Source: Diplonema papillatum (lineage: Eukaryota; Euglenozoa; Diplonemea; Diplonemida; Diplonemidae). Taken from it: DNA of 64,000 nt. Position 1 is the first letter of the stretch. Every line of letters starts with the position of its first letter. The notes under the pieces were generated by a model, which was not told where the DNA came from, made no database searches, and saw nothing but the letters and a program-made list of their open reading frames with translations. The stretch is from contig JAPJBO010000135.1 in assembly GCA_030068145.1 (NCBI GenBank), positions 62,001-126,000 on the forward strand, in the 5' to 3' direction. The translations under genes were made by a program, and so were the position numbers. Positions 53,990 to 64,000 of this stretch are shown piece by piece.

Positions 53990-56480
53990 TCGTACTTGAC
54001 CAACAGCTCTGTTGAATTGGCGTGGGCCCGCAAGCCTGTAGTAGTGTCCACTGATACGCTGTACTTGCTTACGCTGTACTTGCTAACTTGCTCATGAAGT
54101 GTAAGTCGTGAGCCCGCAAGCCTGTAGTAGTGTCCACTGATACGCTGTACTTGCTTACGCTGTACTTGCTAACTTGCTCATGAAGTGTAAGTCGTGAGCC
54201 CGCAAGCCTGTAGTAGTGTCCACTGATACGCTGTACTTGCTTACGCTGTACTTGCTAACTTGCTCATGAAGTGTAAGTCGTGAGCCCGCAAGCCTGTAGT
54301 AGTGTCCACTGATACGCTGTACTTGCTTACGCTGTACTTGCTAACTTGCTCATGAAGTGTAAGTCGTGAGCCCGCAAACGTGTAGTGGTGTCTATCGATA
54401 CGCAGTACTTGCTTACGCTAGCGTGCGGTTCTTGCACGCTGTAGTGTGCACTCACAGTACTGCTTACATGCAAACGTGTAGTAGTGTCCACTGTTACGCG
54501 ATACTTGCTCACGCAGTGTAAGTGAGTAGTGTCCACTGATACGCTGTACTTGCTAACTTGCTCATGAAGTGTAAGCCGTGAGCCCGCAAACGTGTAGTGG
54601 TGTCTATCGATACGCAGTACTTGCTTACGCTAGCGTGCGGTTCTTGCACGCTGTAGTGTGCACTCACAGTACTGCTTACATGCAAACGTGTAGTAGTGTC
54701 CACTGTTACGCGATACTTGCTCACGCAGTGTAAGTGAGTAGTGTCCACTGATACGCTGTACTTGCTTACGCTGTACTTGCTAACTTGCTCATGAAGTGTA
54801 AGTCGTGAGCCCGCAAGCCTGTAGTAGTGTCCACTGATACGCTGTACTTGCTAACTTGCTCATGAAGTGTAAGCCGTGAGCCCGCAAACGTGTAGTGGTG
54901 TCTATCGATACGCTGTACTTGCTTACGCTAGCGTGCGGTTCTTGCACGCTGTAGTGTGCACTCACAGTACTGCTTACATGCAAACGTGTAGTAGTGTCCA
55001 CTGTTACGCGATACTTGCTCACGCAGTGTAAGTGAGTAGTGTCCACTGATACGCTGTACTTGCTTACGCTGTACTTGCTAACTTGCTCATGAAGTGTAAG
55101 TCGTGAGCCCGCAAGCCTGTAGTAGTGTCCACTGATACGCTGTACTTGCTAACTTGCTCATGAAGTGTAAGCCGTGAGCCCGCAAACGTGTAGTGGTGTC
55201 TATCGATACGCTGTACTTGCTTACGCTAGCGTGCGGTTCTTGCACGCTGTAGTGTGCACTCACAGTACTGCTTACATGCAAACGTGTAGTAGTGTCCACT
55301 GTTACGCGATACTTGCTCACGCAGTGTAAGTGAGTAGTGTCCACTGATACGCTGTACTTGCTAACTTGCTCATGAAGTGTAAGCCGTGAGCCCGCAAACG
55401 TGTAGTGGTGTCTATCGATACGCTGTACTTGCTTACGCTAGCGTGCGGTTCTTGCGCGCTGTAGTGTGCACTCACAGTACTGCTTACATGCAAACGTGTA
55501 GTAGTGTCCACTGTTACGCGATACTTGCTCACGCAGTGTAAGTGAGTAGTGTCCACTGATACGCTGTACTTGCTTACGCTAGCGTGCGGTTCTTGCGCGC
55601 TGTAGTGTGCACTCACAGTACTGCTTACATGCAAACGTGTAGTAGTGTCCACTGTTACGCGATACTTGCTCACGCAGTGTAAGTGAGTAGTGTCCACTGA
55701 TACGCAGTACTTGCGTACACTGTACTTTTGCTAACGCATGCGTGCGATTATTGCGCTGCCGCGGCGCTGTATGTGTGTTCCCACTACTGTGTACATGCAA
55801 GCGGGTATCCCCTCTTACGCGGTACTTGCTCATGAAGTGTAAGTCGTGAGCCCGCAAATGTGTAGTGGTGTCTATCGATACGCAGTACTTGCATCCGCTT
55901 GCGTGCGGTTCTTGCGCTGCAGCGCTGTAGTGTGCATTCACAGTACTTTACATGATACTTGCTCACGCAGTGTAAGGCGCGTTGAAGCGCATGAGCCCGC
56001 ACGTTGGTAGTGACCACTGATACGCAGTACATTGCTTACGCCGTACTTGCTAACGCATGCGTGCGATTCTTGCGCTGACGCAGCGCTGTATGTGTGCTCC
56101 CACTACTGTTTACATGCAAGCGGGTGGGTATCCACTCTTACGCGGTACTTGCTCATGAAGTGTAAGTCGTGAGCCCGCAAATGTGTAGTGGTGCCCATCG
56201 ATACGCAGAACTTGCTTACGCTTGCGTGCGCTGCAGCGCTGCTGTGTGCACTCATCCAAACGTGTCCACTGACCACTGATACGCAGCATGATGCAGCGCT
56301 GCATGTTCATACTACTGTTTACTGGAAGCGGGTATCCACTGTTGCGCAGTCCTTGCTCATGAAGTGTAAGTCGTGAGCCCGCAAACGTGTGGTGATGTCC
56401 ACCGATACGCAGTACATGCGACCGCTTGCGTGCGGTTCTTGCGCCGCAGCGCTGCTGTGTGCACTCACAGTTCTGCTAAC
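53990..56480. repeat. 86-bp satellite with higher-order units of 182, 240 and 298 bp
   Basis: The basic unit (gtcgtgagcccgcaagcctg to tgctcatgaagtgtaa) repeats every 86 bp at 54105, 54191 and 54277, then alternates with a variant carrying gcgtgcggttcttgcac. 54.79-55.04 and 55.09-55.34 kb repeat at a 298-bp offset. Units decay after 55.7 kb. All share the short motif tacgc(t/a)gtacttgct. Minus-strand frames of up to 126 codons are repeat artefacts. Confidence 0.85.
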
Positions 56481-56482
56481 TT

Positions 56483-57380
56483 ACTTCTTCTCGGCAGTTC
56501 TCATCAGACAATGCGTAGGGCAAAGACTGCCGCTAATATGACTACTTGTCTACGCGGGCTTGCTGCAAATAGCGCCATGCACGCCACAGCCCACCAGTCG
56601 CAGTGGATGATGCAGGCACATTCGGTCACTTCCTGCAGCTGCCCGCGCCACCGGCGGTTCATGACCAGGACACCCAAGGCACCCGTCGCGACGATGACAG
56701 ACGGCAGGGCCGTCAGCACGCCGATATCCGCCTGCGTGCCGCCGGCATCCTCGGGCGGCTGCTGCTGCGCAGCCGGCGACGCGTCGGCCTCGTGCGGCCC
56801 CTTGCCCACCTCGACGAAGTAAGCCGCGCGGTCGTCCGTTCCGCCCAGCGGCGGGTACACAGCGACACGGACCGGCAGCGGAGGGGGCCTTCCCCCCGTA
56901 GGGCCGCCGGCCTGGCGCGAGCGTCTTCTTGCAAGAACTTCCGGCAGCATATCTCGAAGCAGTCGGCTCCTGCAGCGCCGCGCGTCGCGAGACACCTGGG
57001 CTGGACGGTGGATGGAAAGTGACCTTGCCCATCCCTCGTAATACGGGCATTCCCTTGCGCTAGCGAGGGTCTGTTACAAAAGACGTCTTCTTCTGTCTGC
57101 TTTTTTCTTGTTGGCAGTTCTCGCCAGACAATGCGTAGAGCAAAACCCTCCACTGACATGTCTACTTGTCTCTTGTCTACAGGCTTGCTGCACAACAGCG
57201 CCATGCACACCATTGTACACTACAACGACGTCTTCTTACCTCTGCTTTTCTTCTCGGCAGTTCTCGTCAGACAATGCGTAGGGCAAAGACTGCTACTAAT
57301 ATGACTACCTGTCTACGCGGGGTTTCTGCAAATAGCGCCATAGCACAGCGTACCCAAGCAGGGGATGACGCGGGCGGTTA
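56483..57380 (-). pseudogene. 3'-terminal copy 1 of the TP-rich membrane protein gene
   Basis: The unit from about 56621 repeats the last third of the gene at 58.9-59.6 kb: YPPLGGTDDRAAYFVEVGKG, the Ala/Gln linker, and the transmembrane end VLTALPSVIVATGALGVLVM. Upstream sequence resembling the Cys-rich domain (GAAGADCFEICC) is in a different frame, and no signal peptide is present. Probably a non-functional partial duplicate, unless used as an alternative 3' exon. Confidence 0.7.
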
Positions 57381-58140
57381 GTCGGTCACTTCCTGCAGTT
57401 GCCCACGCCACCGGCGGTTCATGACCAGGACACCCAAGGCACCCGTCGCGACGATGACAGACGGCAGGGCCGTCAGCACGCCGATATCCGCCTGCGTGCC
57501 GCCGGCATCCTCGGGCGGCTGCTGCTGCGCAGCCGGCGACGCGTCGGCCTCGTGCGGCCCCTTGCCCACCTCGACGAAGTAAGCCGCGCGGTCGTCCGTT
57601 CCGCCCAGCGGCGGGTACACAGCGACACGGACCGGCAGCGGAGGGGGCCTTCCCCCCGTAGGGCCGCCGGCCTGGCGCGAGCGTCTTCTTGCAAGAACTT
57701 CCGGCAGCATATCTCGAAGCAGTCGGCTCCTGCAGCGCCGCGCGTCGCGAGACACCTGGGCTGGACGGTGGATGGAAAGTGACCTTGCCCATCCCTCGTA
57801 ATACGGGCATTCCCTTGCGCTAGCGAGGGTCTGTTACAAAAGACGTCTTCTTCTGTCTGCTTTTTTCTTGTTGGCAGTTCTCGCCAGACAATGCGTAGAG
57901 CAAAACCCTCCACTGACATGTCTACTTGTCTCTTGTCTACAGGCTTGCTGCACAACAGCGCCATGCACACCATTGTACACTACAACGACGTCTTCTTACC
58001 TCTGCTTTTCTTCTCGGCAGTTCTCGTCAGACAATGCGTAGGGCAAAGACTGCTACTAATATGACTACCTGTCTACGCGGGGTTTCTGCAAATAGCGCCA
58101 TAGCACAGCGTACCCAAGCAGGGGATGACGCGGGCGGTTA
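57381..58140 (-). pseudogene. 3'-terminal copy 2 (760-bp unit)
   Basis: Nearly identical to copy 1 over the whole 760-bp unit, including the non-coding part with a cttttttcttgttggcag tract and tcgccagacaatgcg. Such identity suggests very recent tandem duplication or assembly-level repetition. Same frame break before the conserved C-terminal segment. Confidence 0.75.
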
Positions 58141-58885
58141 GTCGGTCACTTCCTGCAGTTGCCCACGCCACCGGCGGTTCATGACCAGGACACCCAAGGC
58201 ACCCGTCGCGACGATGACAGACGGCAGGGCCGTCAGCACGCCGATATCCGCCTGCGTGCCGCCGGCATCCTCGGGCGGCTGCTGCTGCGCAGCCGGCGAC
58301 GCGTCGGCCTCGTGCGGCCCCTTGCCCACCTCGACGAAGTAAGCCGCGCGGTCGTCCGTTCCGCCCAGCGGCGGGTACACAGCGACACGGACCGGCAGCG
58401 GAAGGGGCCTTCCACCCGTAGGGCCGCCGGCCTGGCGCGAGCGTCTTCTTGCAAGAACTTCAAGCAGTCGGCTCCTGCAGCGCCGCGCGTCGCGAGACAC
58501 CTGGGCTGGACGGTGGATGGAAAGTGACCTTGCCCATCCCTCGTAATACGGGCATTCCCTTGCGCTAGCGAGGGTCTGTAACAAAGACGTCTTCTTCTGT
58601 CTGCTTTTTTCTTGTTGGCAGTTCTCGCCAGACAATGCGTAGAGCAAAACCCTCCACTGACATGTCTACTTGTCTCTTGTCTACAGGCTTGCTGCACAAC
58701 AGCGCCATGCACACCATTGTACACTACAACGACGTCTTCTTACCTCTGCTTTTCTTCTCGGCAGTTCTCGTCAGACAATGCGTAGGGCAAAGACTGCTAC
58801 TAATATGACTACCTGTCTACGCGGGGTTTCTGCAAATAGCGCCATAGCACAGCGTACCCAAGCAGGGGATGACGCGGGCGGTTAG
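58141..58885 (-). pseudogene. 3'-terminal copy 3 (745-bp unit)
   Basis: Like copies 1 and 2 but lacking about 15 bp near 58460 (the catatctcgaag region), plus a few substitutions. The open frame of 169 codons from 58647 has no signal peptide; it includes the C-terminal membrane segment and ends LQEVTD. Confidence 0.75.
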
Positions 58886-59571
58886 TCGGTCACTTCCTGC
58901 AGTTGCCCACGCCACCGGCGGTTCATGACCAGGACACCCAAGGCACCCGTCGCGACGATGACAGACGGCAGGGCCGTCAGCACGCCGATATCCGCCTGCG
59001 TGCCGTCGGCATCCTCGGGCGGCTGCTGCTGCGCAGCCGGCGACGCGTCGGCCTCGTGCGGCCCCTTGCCCACCTCGACGAAGTAAGCCGCGCGGTCGTC
59101 GGTTCCGCCCAGCGGCGGGTACACAGCAATGGGCAGCAGCGGGGCCTCCGTCTCCGGTGCGGTCGTCGGCGCCGCCGGCACCCGCGGCGCCGCTGTGGGC
59201 GGAGCCAGCGTCTCGGGGGCTTGGGTCGGGGGCGCCGGCGTCGGCGGTGTGGCTGTGGCGCAGATCTTCTGGCAGACTTCGATGCAGTCGGCTCCGGACG
59301 CGCCGCACAACGGGCTGTTCGTCCCGCCTTCGTTGTACCCGAAAGCTCCTACCGACGGGATGTAGTAGCACCCGATCGGGTCGAGGTCGTTGTCCTGCTG
59401 GAGGACGAACGACTTGGCCCCGATCGCAAGCGCAGCAGCGGCGCACGTCGGGTGGTCCGGAACAACGGTCCAGCCCGGCTCCGACGTGCAAGAGCTGTTC
59501 GTCGGCGGAAACGCGACTTCGCCGGTGCACGCAAGCACAGACGCCGAGAGAGCAGCGTGAATCCAAAGCAT
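58882..59571 (-). CDS. Secreted-type single-pass membrane protein with Cys-rich head and Thr/Pro stalk
   Basis: 229 codons from 59571, chosen because MLWIHAALSASVLA forms a signal peptide; the frame opens 19 codons earlier. Next comes a head of about 85 residues with paired cysteines (ACTGEV, SSCTSEPG, HPTCAAAALAIG, DPIGCYYIP, SPLCGASGADCIEVCQKIC). The pattern C..AAA..LG...GCYY...FGYN is of a kind I recall in extracellular proteins of protists, with no named function. A stalk of TPAPPTQAP-type repeats follows, then a C-terminal membrane segment (ADIGVLTALPSVIVATGALGVLVM) and a short basic tail. Type I topology is expected, with a likely surface or endomembrane role. It is the only copy with all parts in one frame; no intron is needed. 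Confidence 0.75.
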   Translation of the reverse strand: MLWIHAALSASVLACTGEVAFPPTNSSCTSEPGWTVVPDHPTCAAAALAIGAKSFVLQQDNDLDPIGCYYIPSVGAFGYNEGGTNSPLCGASGADCIEVCQKICATATPPTPAPPTQAPETLAPPTAAPRVPAAPTTAPETEAPLLPIAVYPPLGGTDDRAAYFVEVGKGPHEADASPAAQQQPPEDADGTQADIGVLTALPSVIVATGALGVLVMNRRWRGQLQEVTD

Positions 59572-59629
59572 CTCCTTCTTCTTCACCCCCCTCCCTCCTG
59601 ATGCGTTGCAATAATTAAACTGTGACATT

Positions 59630-60031
59630 TCTAGCCTTTGAACTCAAAACACGCAGGATGGATTTTTCAGTGTGATTATTTGGTGTCGGGCAGACTTCAT
59701 AGACTACTGAGACTACTGGGGTAGACGTCACTTCGTTGTACCCGAAAGCTCCTACCGACGGGATGTAGTAGCACCCGATGGGGTCGAGGTCGTTGTCCTG
59801 CTGGAGGACGAACGACTTGGCCCCGATCGCAAGCGCAGCAGCGGCGCACGTCGGGTGGTCCGGAACAACGGTCCAGCCCGGCGCCGACGTGCAAGAGCTG
59901 TTCGTCGGCGGAAACGCGACTTCGCCGGTGCACGCAAGCACAGACGCCGAGAGAGCAGCGTGAATCCAAAGCATCTCCTTCTTCTTCACCCCCCTCCCTC
60001 CTGATGCGTTGCAATAATTAAACTGCGACAT
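59630..60031 (-). pseudogene. 5'-terminal copy of the membrane protein gene
   Basis: A 403-bp unit repeating the signal peptide and Cys-rich head (from MLWIHAAL, near 59974) with one visible substitution (SEPGW to SAPGW). After FGYNE it diverges to a different end (VTSTPVVSVVYEVC) and runs to the next unit; no stalk or membrane segment follows. It could be a secreted short form or an alternative first exon, but partial duplication is simplest. Confidence 0.7.
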
Positions 60032-60405
60032 TTCTAGCCTTTGAACTCAAAACACGCAGGATGGATTTTTCAGTGTGATTATTTGGTGTCGGGCAGACTT
60101 CATAGACTACTGAGACTACTGGGGTAGACGTCACTTCGTTGTACTCGAAAGCTTGTATCAGCGGGATGTAGAAGCACCCTTACGGGTCGACGTTGTTTTG
60201 CTTCTGGTGAACGAACGACGAGGACCCGACCGCAATCACCGCAGCGGCGCACGTCGGGTGATGTACGTAGAAGCACCTTCCTTTGGAACCGAGAAGCTGT
60301 CACGCAGCGGGATGTAGAAAAATTGGTTCGGGTCGGTGCTGTTGGGCTGGCCTTCAATGCATTGTATGGCAACCCGCATTTGTCAACACTAAAAAGACCA
60401 AACAT
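60032..60405 (-). pseudogene. Diverged second 5' copy
   Basis: The 60032-60140 part repeats the non-coding end of the previous unit (gtcgggcagacttcatagac). Beyond it, similarity to the head coding region is patchy (gcggcgcacgtcgggtg, agcgggatgtagaa). No signal peptide remains; an older decayed duplicate. Confidence 0.6.
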
Positions 60406-63160
60406 GGCCAGGCATTGGTGAATAGCACGTGGGGATGGGAGCCAGGTTCAAGATGGCAAGTGTCAGCAATTGTTGCAACACGAAAGAGAACGCTGGCAGT
60501 GTGTTTGGGAGAAGATTAGCCTATCGATCATATTCACTCACTATCAATCACTAACAGGCTAATCCTCCCCCGGCACGTACAAACAAAAGACGTGGTACCG
60601 TCATCAAGCACGCATGAGAGGGCAGTGTTCTACCCAAACATAAAACGAAGCACCTCCCGCCTGTTTTGCGGTGTTGGGATACTTCGGGGGACGGATAGAG
60701 CGTGGGAAGCTGTCAGCTTCTTCATCCGGCACTCGGCTCAAGACTTCTGTTTCTATCTTGCGGTGTTAGCTGCACGGGGGTTTCGGAACTGCTGAGTGTC
60801 TTTACACAGGCGGGCACATCTCACCCGAGGATGTGGCAAGCTCTCTCTGTAGCTGTTCCAAACTCCTGGTGCAAGCACCCGTCATGGTCGGCAGTCACTA
60901 CCTGGGTCACAGTTTTGAGTCCTGTTCCGAGACTCGCTCGCACAGGGAAGTGGCGCGAATCACTTGTCGCCAAGCATTCTGCAATGCTGACGACTGCTGC
61001 CCCTGTGTATGTGTGTGTGTGTGGAATTCATGTATGGGTAACCCCTGTTGCGGAGTATGGCCCAGGCCTTTGGCTTCTTCACGTCACAGCTGACGCTCCT
61101 TCTTGCTGCCGTGATGACCACGCGCTGTCCGGAACTGTAGCTTTGTTTGACAATGGCTAGTGTGTGTGTGTGTGTGTTGCGAACAGAAACGGAAACGGAG
61201 ACGATCACGGAAGAAACGTTCTTTGCTATTTGACCTTTGAACAGCTTGCTTGGATGTCCCCGTAGGAATGCGAGCCACGCAACATCGGAACAGTCGGAAG
61301 TACGCAGGAATGAGGGGAAAACTGGATACGCGCACGAAGCTCAAACGTCAATCACCGCTTACAGTGAAGTAAAGTTACACGGTCAAAAAAAAAAAAAAAA
61401 GCTTTGACCCATAAACTGACCTACCATACCCTGGTAGGACGCTGATTTGGCCTGGATGGAAAGAATATAGCCTGTCAACTGACTGGCCATGGCCTTGATT
61501 ACGTGAAAAATTGATCGAAGCCGTTCAGCCATGGCTTGGCCTGTCTACTGACTGGCTGACTGGGCGAGGACTGATCAAAGGACTGGTCAACCATGGCTTG
61601 GCCTGTAGCTCCCGATTCATCGAGGGAATCCTTGAGGCACCTAAACGTACAGGGTTGGTTTGGGCAAATCATTTTGCCTCGCAGTAACCATCTTCTCTCG
61701 CTCTCTAAGGCCTCTGCGGGGTTTACCATCGCTAGTAATGTCACTGCTCCTCTTTCTACCTTTCTTGGTTCAAAGTGACAAGTGCAAGGTGCCGAAGTAG
61801 AATTCCCTGACTGGACGAGGACGGACTGATCAAAGGATTGGTTGAAAATTGATCAAAGGACTGGTGGGCTAGCTGTGACAAGCCACCCCTGCGGTCCATC
61901 TGCTTTGATCCGTAAGTGCGACCGTTTAAAAATTTCCGCGCCTGCGGCGCAGGGGTCCTTTAAGAAACACAAAACCGCCACAAGAAGAGTTGCTGGGTCG
62001 GTGTTCCGGAGTTTAACGCTGGTTAAATTCTTCCTCGGTACGGTTGCCTTCTGAGCCGTCGTCGCCGAAACCGGCGTCCGAATTGAACTTCTGTTTTATA
62101 GCTTCTACCAAGCAAACCTCGAATACACTTTCACAAATGTGCCTCGGTTTGTGTTCCTTAACTGGATTGCTGGCTCGATACGCCACACGCACGCAGAAGC
62201 CAAAAGGGGCTCACCACCACAAAATGTGTCGCTGCGCGGGGCAGGTCTACCCCCCCTCCCGAAGCGTCAACACAGCCTACTGTGCGGGTCGGGGCTACAG
62301 TAGTTATTGGTGCTGGTTCTGCTTTCAATCCGTTCTCCGTTCTCTTTTCCTTCCCCCCCCCCCCAGGGGTGGCCCTAAGCGGCCAGATTGCGGAGTCGTT
62401 GGCAGAATCGGACCTGACCCCCCCCCCATATACAGGCTATTTTCACTGTGGAGGGGGGACGCTACCTGTCACTCTCTAAGGTGGTCACCACGGTGGGTGG
62501 TCAGAAAAAAAAAAATTTTTTTTTGGCCCAAATACCCAGGGGTTTTTCCACTCACCAGTTTCGGGCCAAACCCGTGGTGAAAAAAAATTTCACTCCGGCA
62601 GAAAAGTTTTTCTGCCGGTGTGGTGTGGTGTGGGTGCCAGTCTGTGTCTGTCTGTGTGTGGTACGCGTCGTTGACCTCGTAGCCCCATAAGCGGGGGTCC
62701 CTCTGGCCCTTCACCCCACTCAAGTTTGGGGTGCTAGCTCACTCCCTACCCTCTTGCTCCTCTTCAGATCAAGCAGGAAACGGATTCAGAGAACATGCAG
62801 AACAGCTACACATGATGCCGTGAACGATGTGAGTAGAAGAAGTTGCTGTAGTCATACTGGATGGTATCACTAGGGGGTTCTCTTTGTGATGGGCCAACAA
62901 AGCCGAAGGCGGTGAGTGACATAGTCTTTTTTGTGTCTCAACCCGGCTCTGGTGTGATGTAATGTGATGAATTGATTTGTGATTTTGTGGGCGCTATGCC
63001 TGAAAGGAGACAAGAACTTGTTCCGGTGGACACCAGGTGATGGAGCTGCCGCCATAAATCTCGTCAAATTGGACGCCAGATATCCGGTCGTTGAATCCGG
63101 TCGTCAAATCCGGACACTGGTTGACTCGATTTCCGCCTTGGATACGGTCCGCATCATACA
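60406..63160. other. Unassigned DNA at right side
   Basis: No gene recognised; open frames are short. gattagcct/aggctaatc (60514-60564) can pair. A poly-A run lies at about 61385-61400. Repeats of gatcaaaggactgg and ccatggcttggcctgt run through 61480-61870. cggcagaaaagtttttctgccg (about 62597) is an AT-cored hairpin; another AT palindrome is near 62505-62525. Confidence 0.45.
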
Positions 63161-63179
63161 GACCTGTTGTTGGGCCGCT

Positions 63180-63395
63180 TAAACCACACCCTGACCACAC
63201 ACAACACGCACCCACTTCACCACCAGCCCACCACCCACGCCCACCCACACTGTCCACCACAACCCGCGCCCTTACCACCCACAACCCACGCCCCGACCAC
63301 ACACAACACGCACCCACTCCACCACCAGCGCCCACCACCCACGCCCACCCACACTGTCCACCACAACCCGCGCCCTGACCACCTACACCCAGCAA
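63180..63395. repeat. C-rich tandem repeat of about 110 bp, two units
   Basis: Two units of cacacacaacacgcacccac, ccacgcccacccacactgtc and ccaccacaacccgcgccc. ORFs here are low-complexity His/Pro/Thr products. Confidence 0.7.
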
Positions 63396-63649
63396 CGCAA
63401 AATCCCTTTAGTGAAAAAAGTTTTTTCACCAAGCCCAGGTAGTCCGTGCTACCTCCTTTCTTTTACACTCGTTCTCTTCTCTACTCACTACTGTACGTAC
63501 TCTTTCGCTCTTTTTCTCTCTTTGGCTAGCCAAAACAAAAGACTTCTGCGACCGACACCACGAACACATTCGCAATGAATGTGGCCCTGGGCCCCCCACG
63601 TGCATACATGTTGAGCAGGGGTTGCCATGTAGCCCGTATCGGTCTAAGT

Positions 63650-64000
63650 AGAAGGGGGGGGGGGGGGGGGGGTCCCTTGCAAAGTCGTTGGGGGCTCTCA
63701 GGGTAGTGTCAGCACTGCCCCCCCCCCCCCCCCCCCCCGTGAATTACTTTTTACCCCCGACACGTACTTTCCACCCCCGAAAAACGGGGGGTAAAGAGTA
63801 TAAATCCGGGGGTATAGAGTATAAATCGGGGGGTATAGAGTATAAATCGGGGGGTATAAATCGATGTCGGGGGGTGGAAATTGTTGTCGGGGGGTGGAAA
63901 GTACTTTTCGGGGGGTGGAAAGTACTTTTCGGGGGGTGGAAAGTACTTTTCGGGGGGTGGAAATTTTTGTCGGGGGGTGGAAAGTATTTTTCGGGGGGTG
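63650..64000. repeat. Poly-G/poly-C pair and 21-bp G-rich minisatellite at window edge
   Basis: A run of about 18 G (63654-63671) and a run of about 20 C (63718-63738) face each other. From about 63780 a G-rich repeat (cggggggtggaaagtactttt and variants with gtataaatc) runs to the edge, with an opposite-strand start at 63752-63776. Strong potential for G-quadruplex structure. Not a telomere-type short unit. Confidence 0.8.

Noticed and set aside
54327..55941. Repeated minus-strand ORFs reading MDTTHLHCVSKYRV
   Set aside because: Translation of satellite units; copies shift frame between units.
57110..57300. Plus-strand splice-acceptor-like tracts (ttcttctcggcag, ctactaatatgac) as evidence of a plus-strand gene
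   Set aside because: They recur only because the 760-bp unit is repeated; no coding exon follows on the plus strand.

Overview
The window looks like accessory, repeat-dominated chromosome from a microbial eukaryote. Four things point that way: tyrosine-recombinase (YR) and LINE retrotransposons, long CAG/CTG (polyglutamine) genes, exon ends that resemble GT/AG splice sites, and minisatellite arrays, with no operons. An algal or alveolate/stramenopile-like protist would fit, but nothing seen here fixes the lineage. No tRNA, rRNA, spliced-leader or organelle gene was recognised. Host genes are few: a split polyglutamine gene (about 21.6-23.6 kb, minus), a Lys/Ala/Asp-repeat protein with a polyQ tract (33.3-36.0 kb, minus), and a locus of partly duplicated secreted/membrane protein genes (56.6-60.4 kb, minus).

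Mobile elements carry most of the content. (1) 0.82-5.5 kb is an apparently complete YR retrotransposon. It has a gag-like ORF, a YR, then RT-RNase H in three different frames, bounded by split direct repeats in the order A1-ORFs-B1-A2-B2. This gene order is that of trypanosomatid VIPER elements. (2) 23.9-30.6 kb is a second YR retroelement system with an odd layout. An RT-RNase H gene and a separate YR gene lie in tandem, and each is bounded by the same left module (P) and the same 211-bp right module (Q). (3) 36.5-42.3 kb is a near full-length LINE on the minus strand. Its single long ORF encodes, in order, an AlkB-like 2-oxoglutarate dioxygenase domain, a 2A ribosome-skipping motif, an APE-type endonuclease, a reverse transcriptase and a CCHC finger. 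A Cys/His-rich basic tail follows but is frameshifted in this copy. Truncated or rearranged relatives lie at 7.4-11.2, 42.3-43.0 and 50.4-51.7 kb.

Between these lie dispersed repeats that recur within the window. Family F1 consists of solo terminal repeats of element 1 and F2 is a diverged relative; F3, F4, F5 and G are other repeated blocks. A CAGGGG-ended inverted-repeat element holds a 35-bp satellite (45.5-46.6 kb). Tandem arrays have periods of 155/139 bp (19.7-21.1 kb), 165 bp (24.1-25.2 kb), about 95 and 130 bp (31.3-33.1 kb), about 560 bp (43.6-45.5 kb), about 209 bp (46.6-47.1 kb), about 390 bp (47.3-48.3 kb) and 86 bp with higher order (54.0-56.5 kb). A G-rich minisatellite runs off the right edge. 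The last 3.5 kb before that edge holds low-complexity DNA and no recognisable gene.

The strongest leads are the AlkB-2A-endonuclease-RT polyprotein, the split RT and YR cassettes with shared ends, and the match between the LINE 3' end and the bases flanking its 5' ends.
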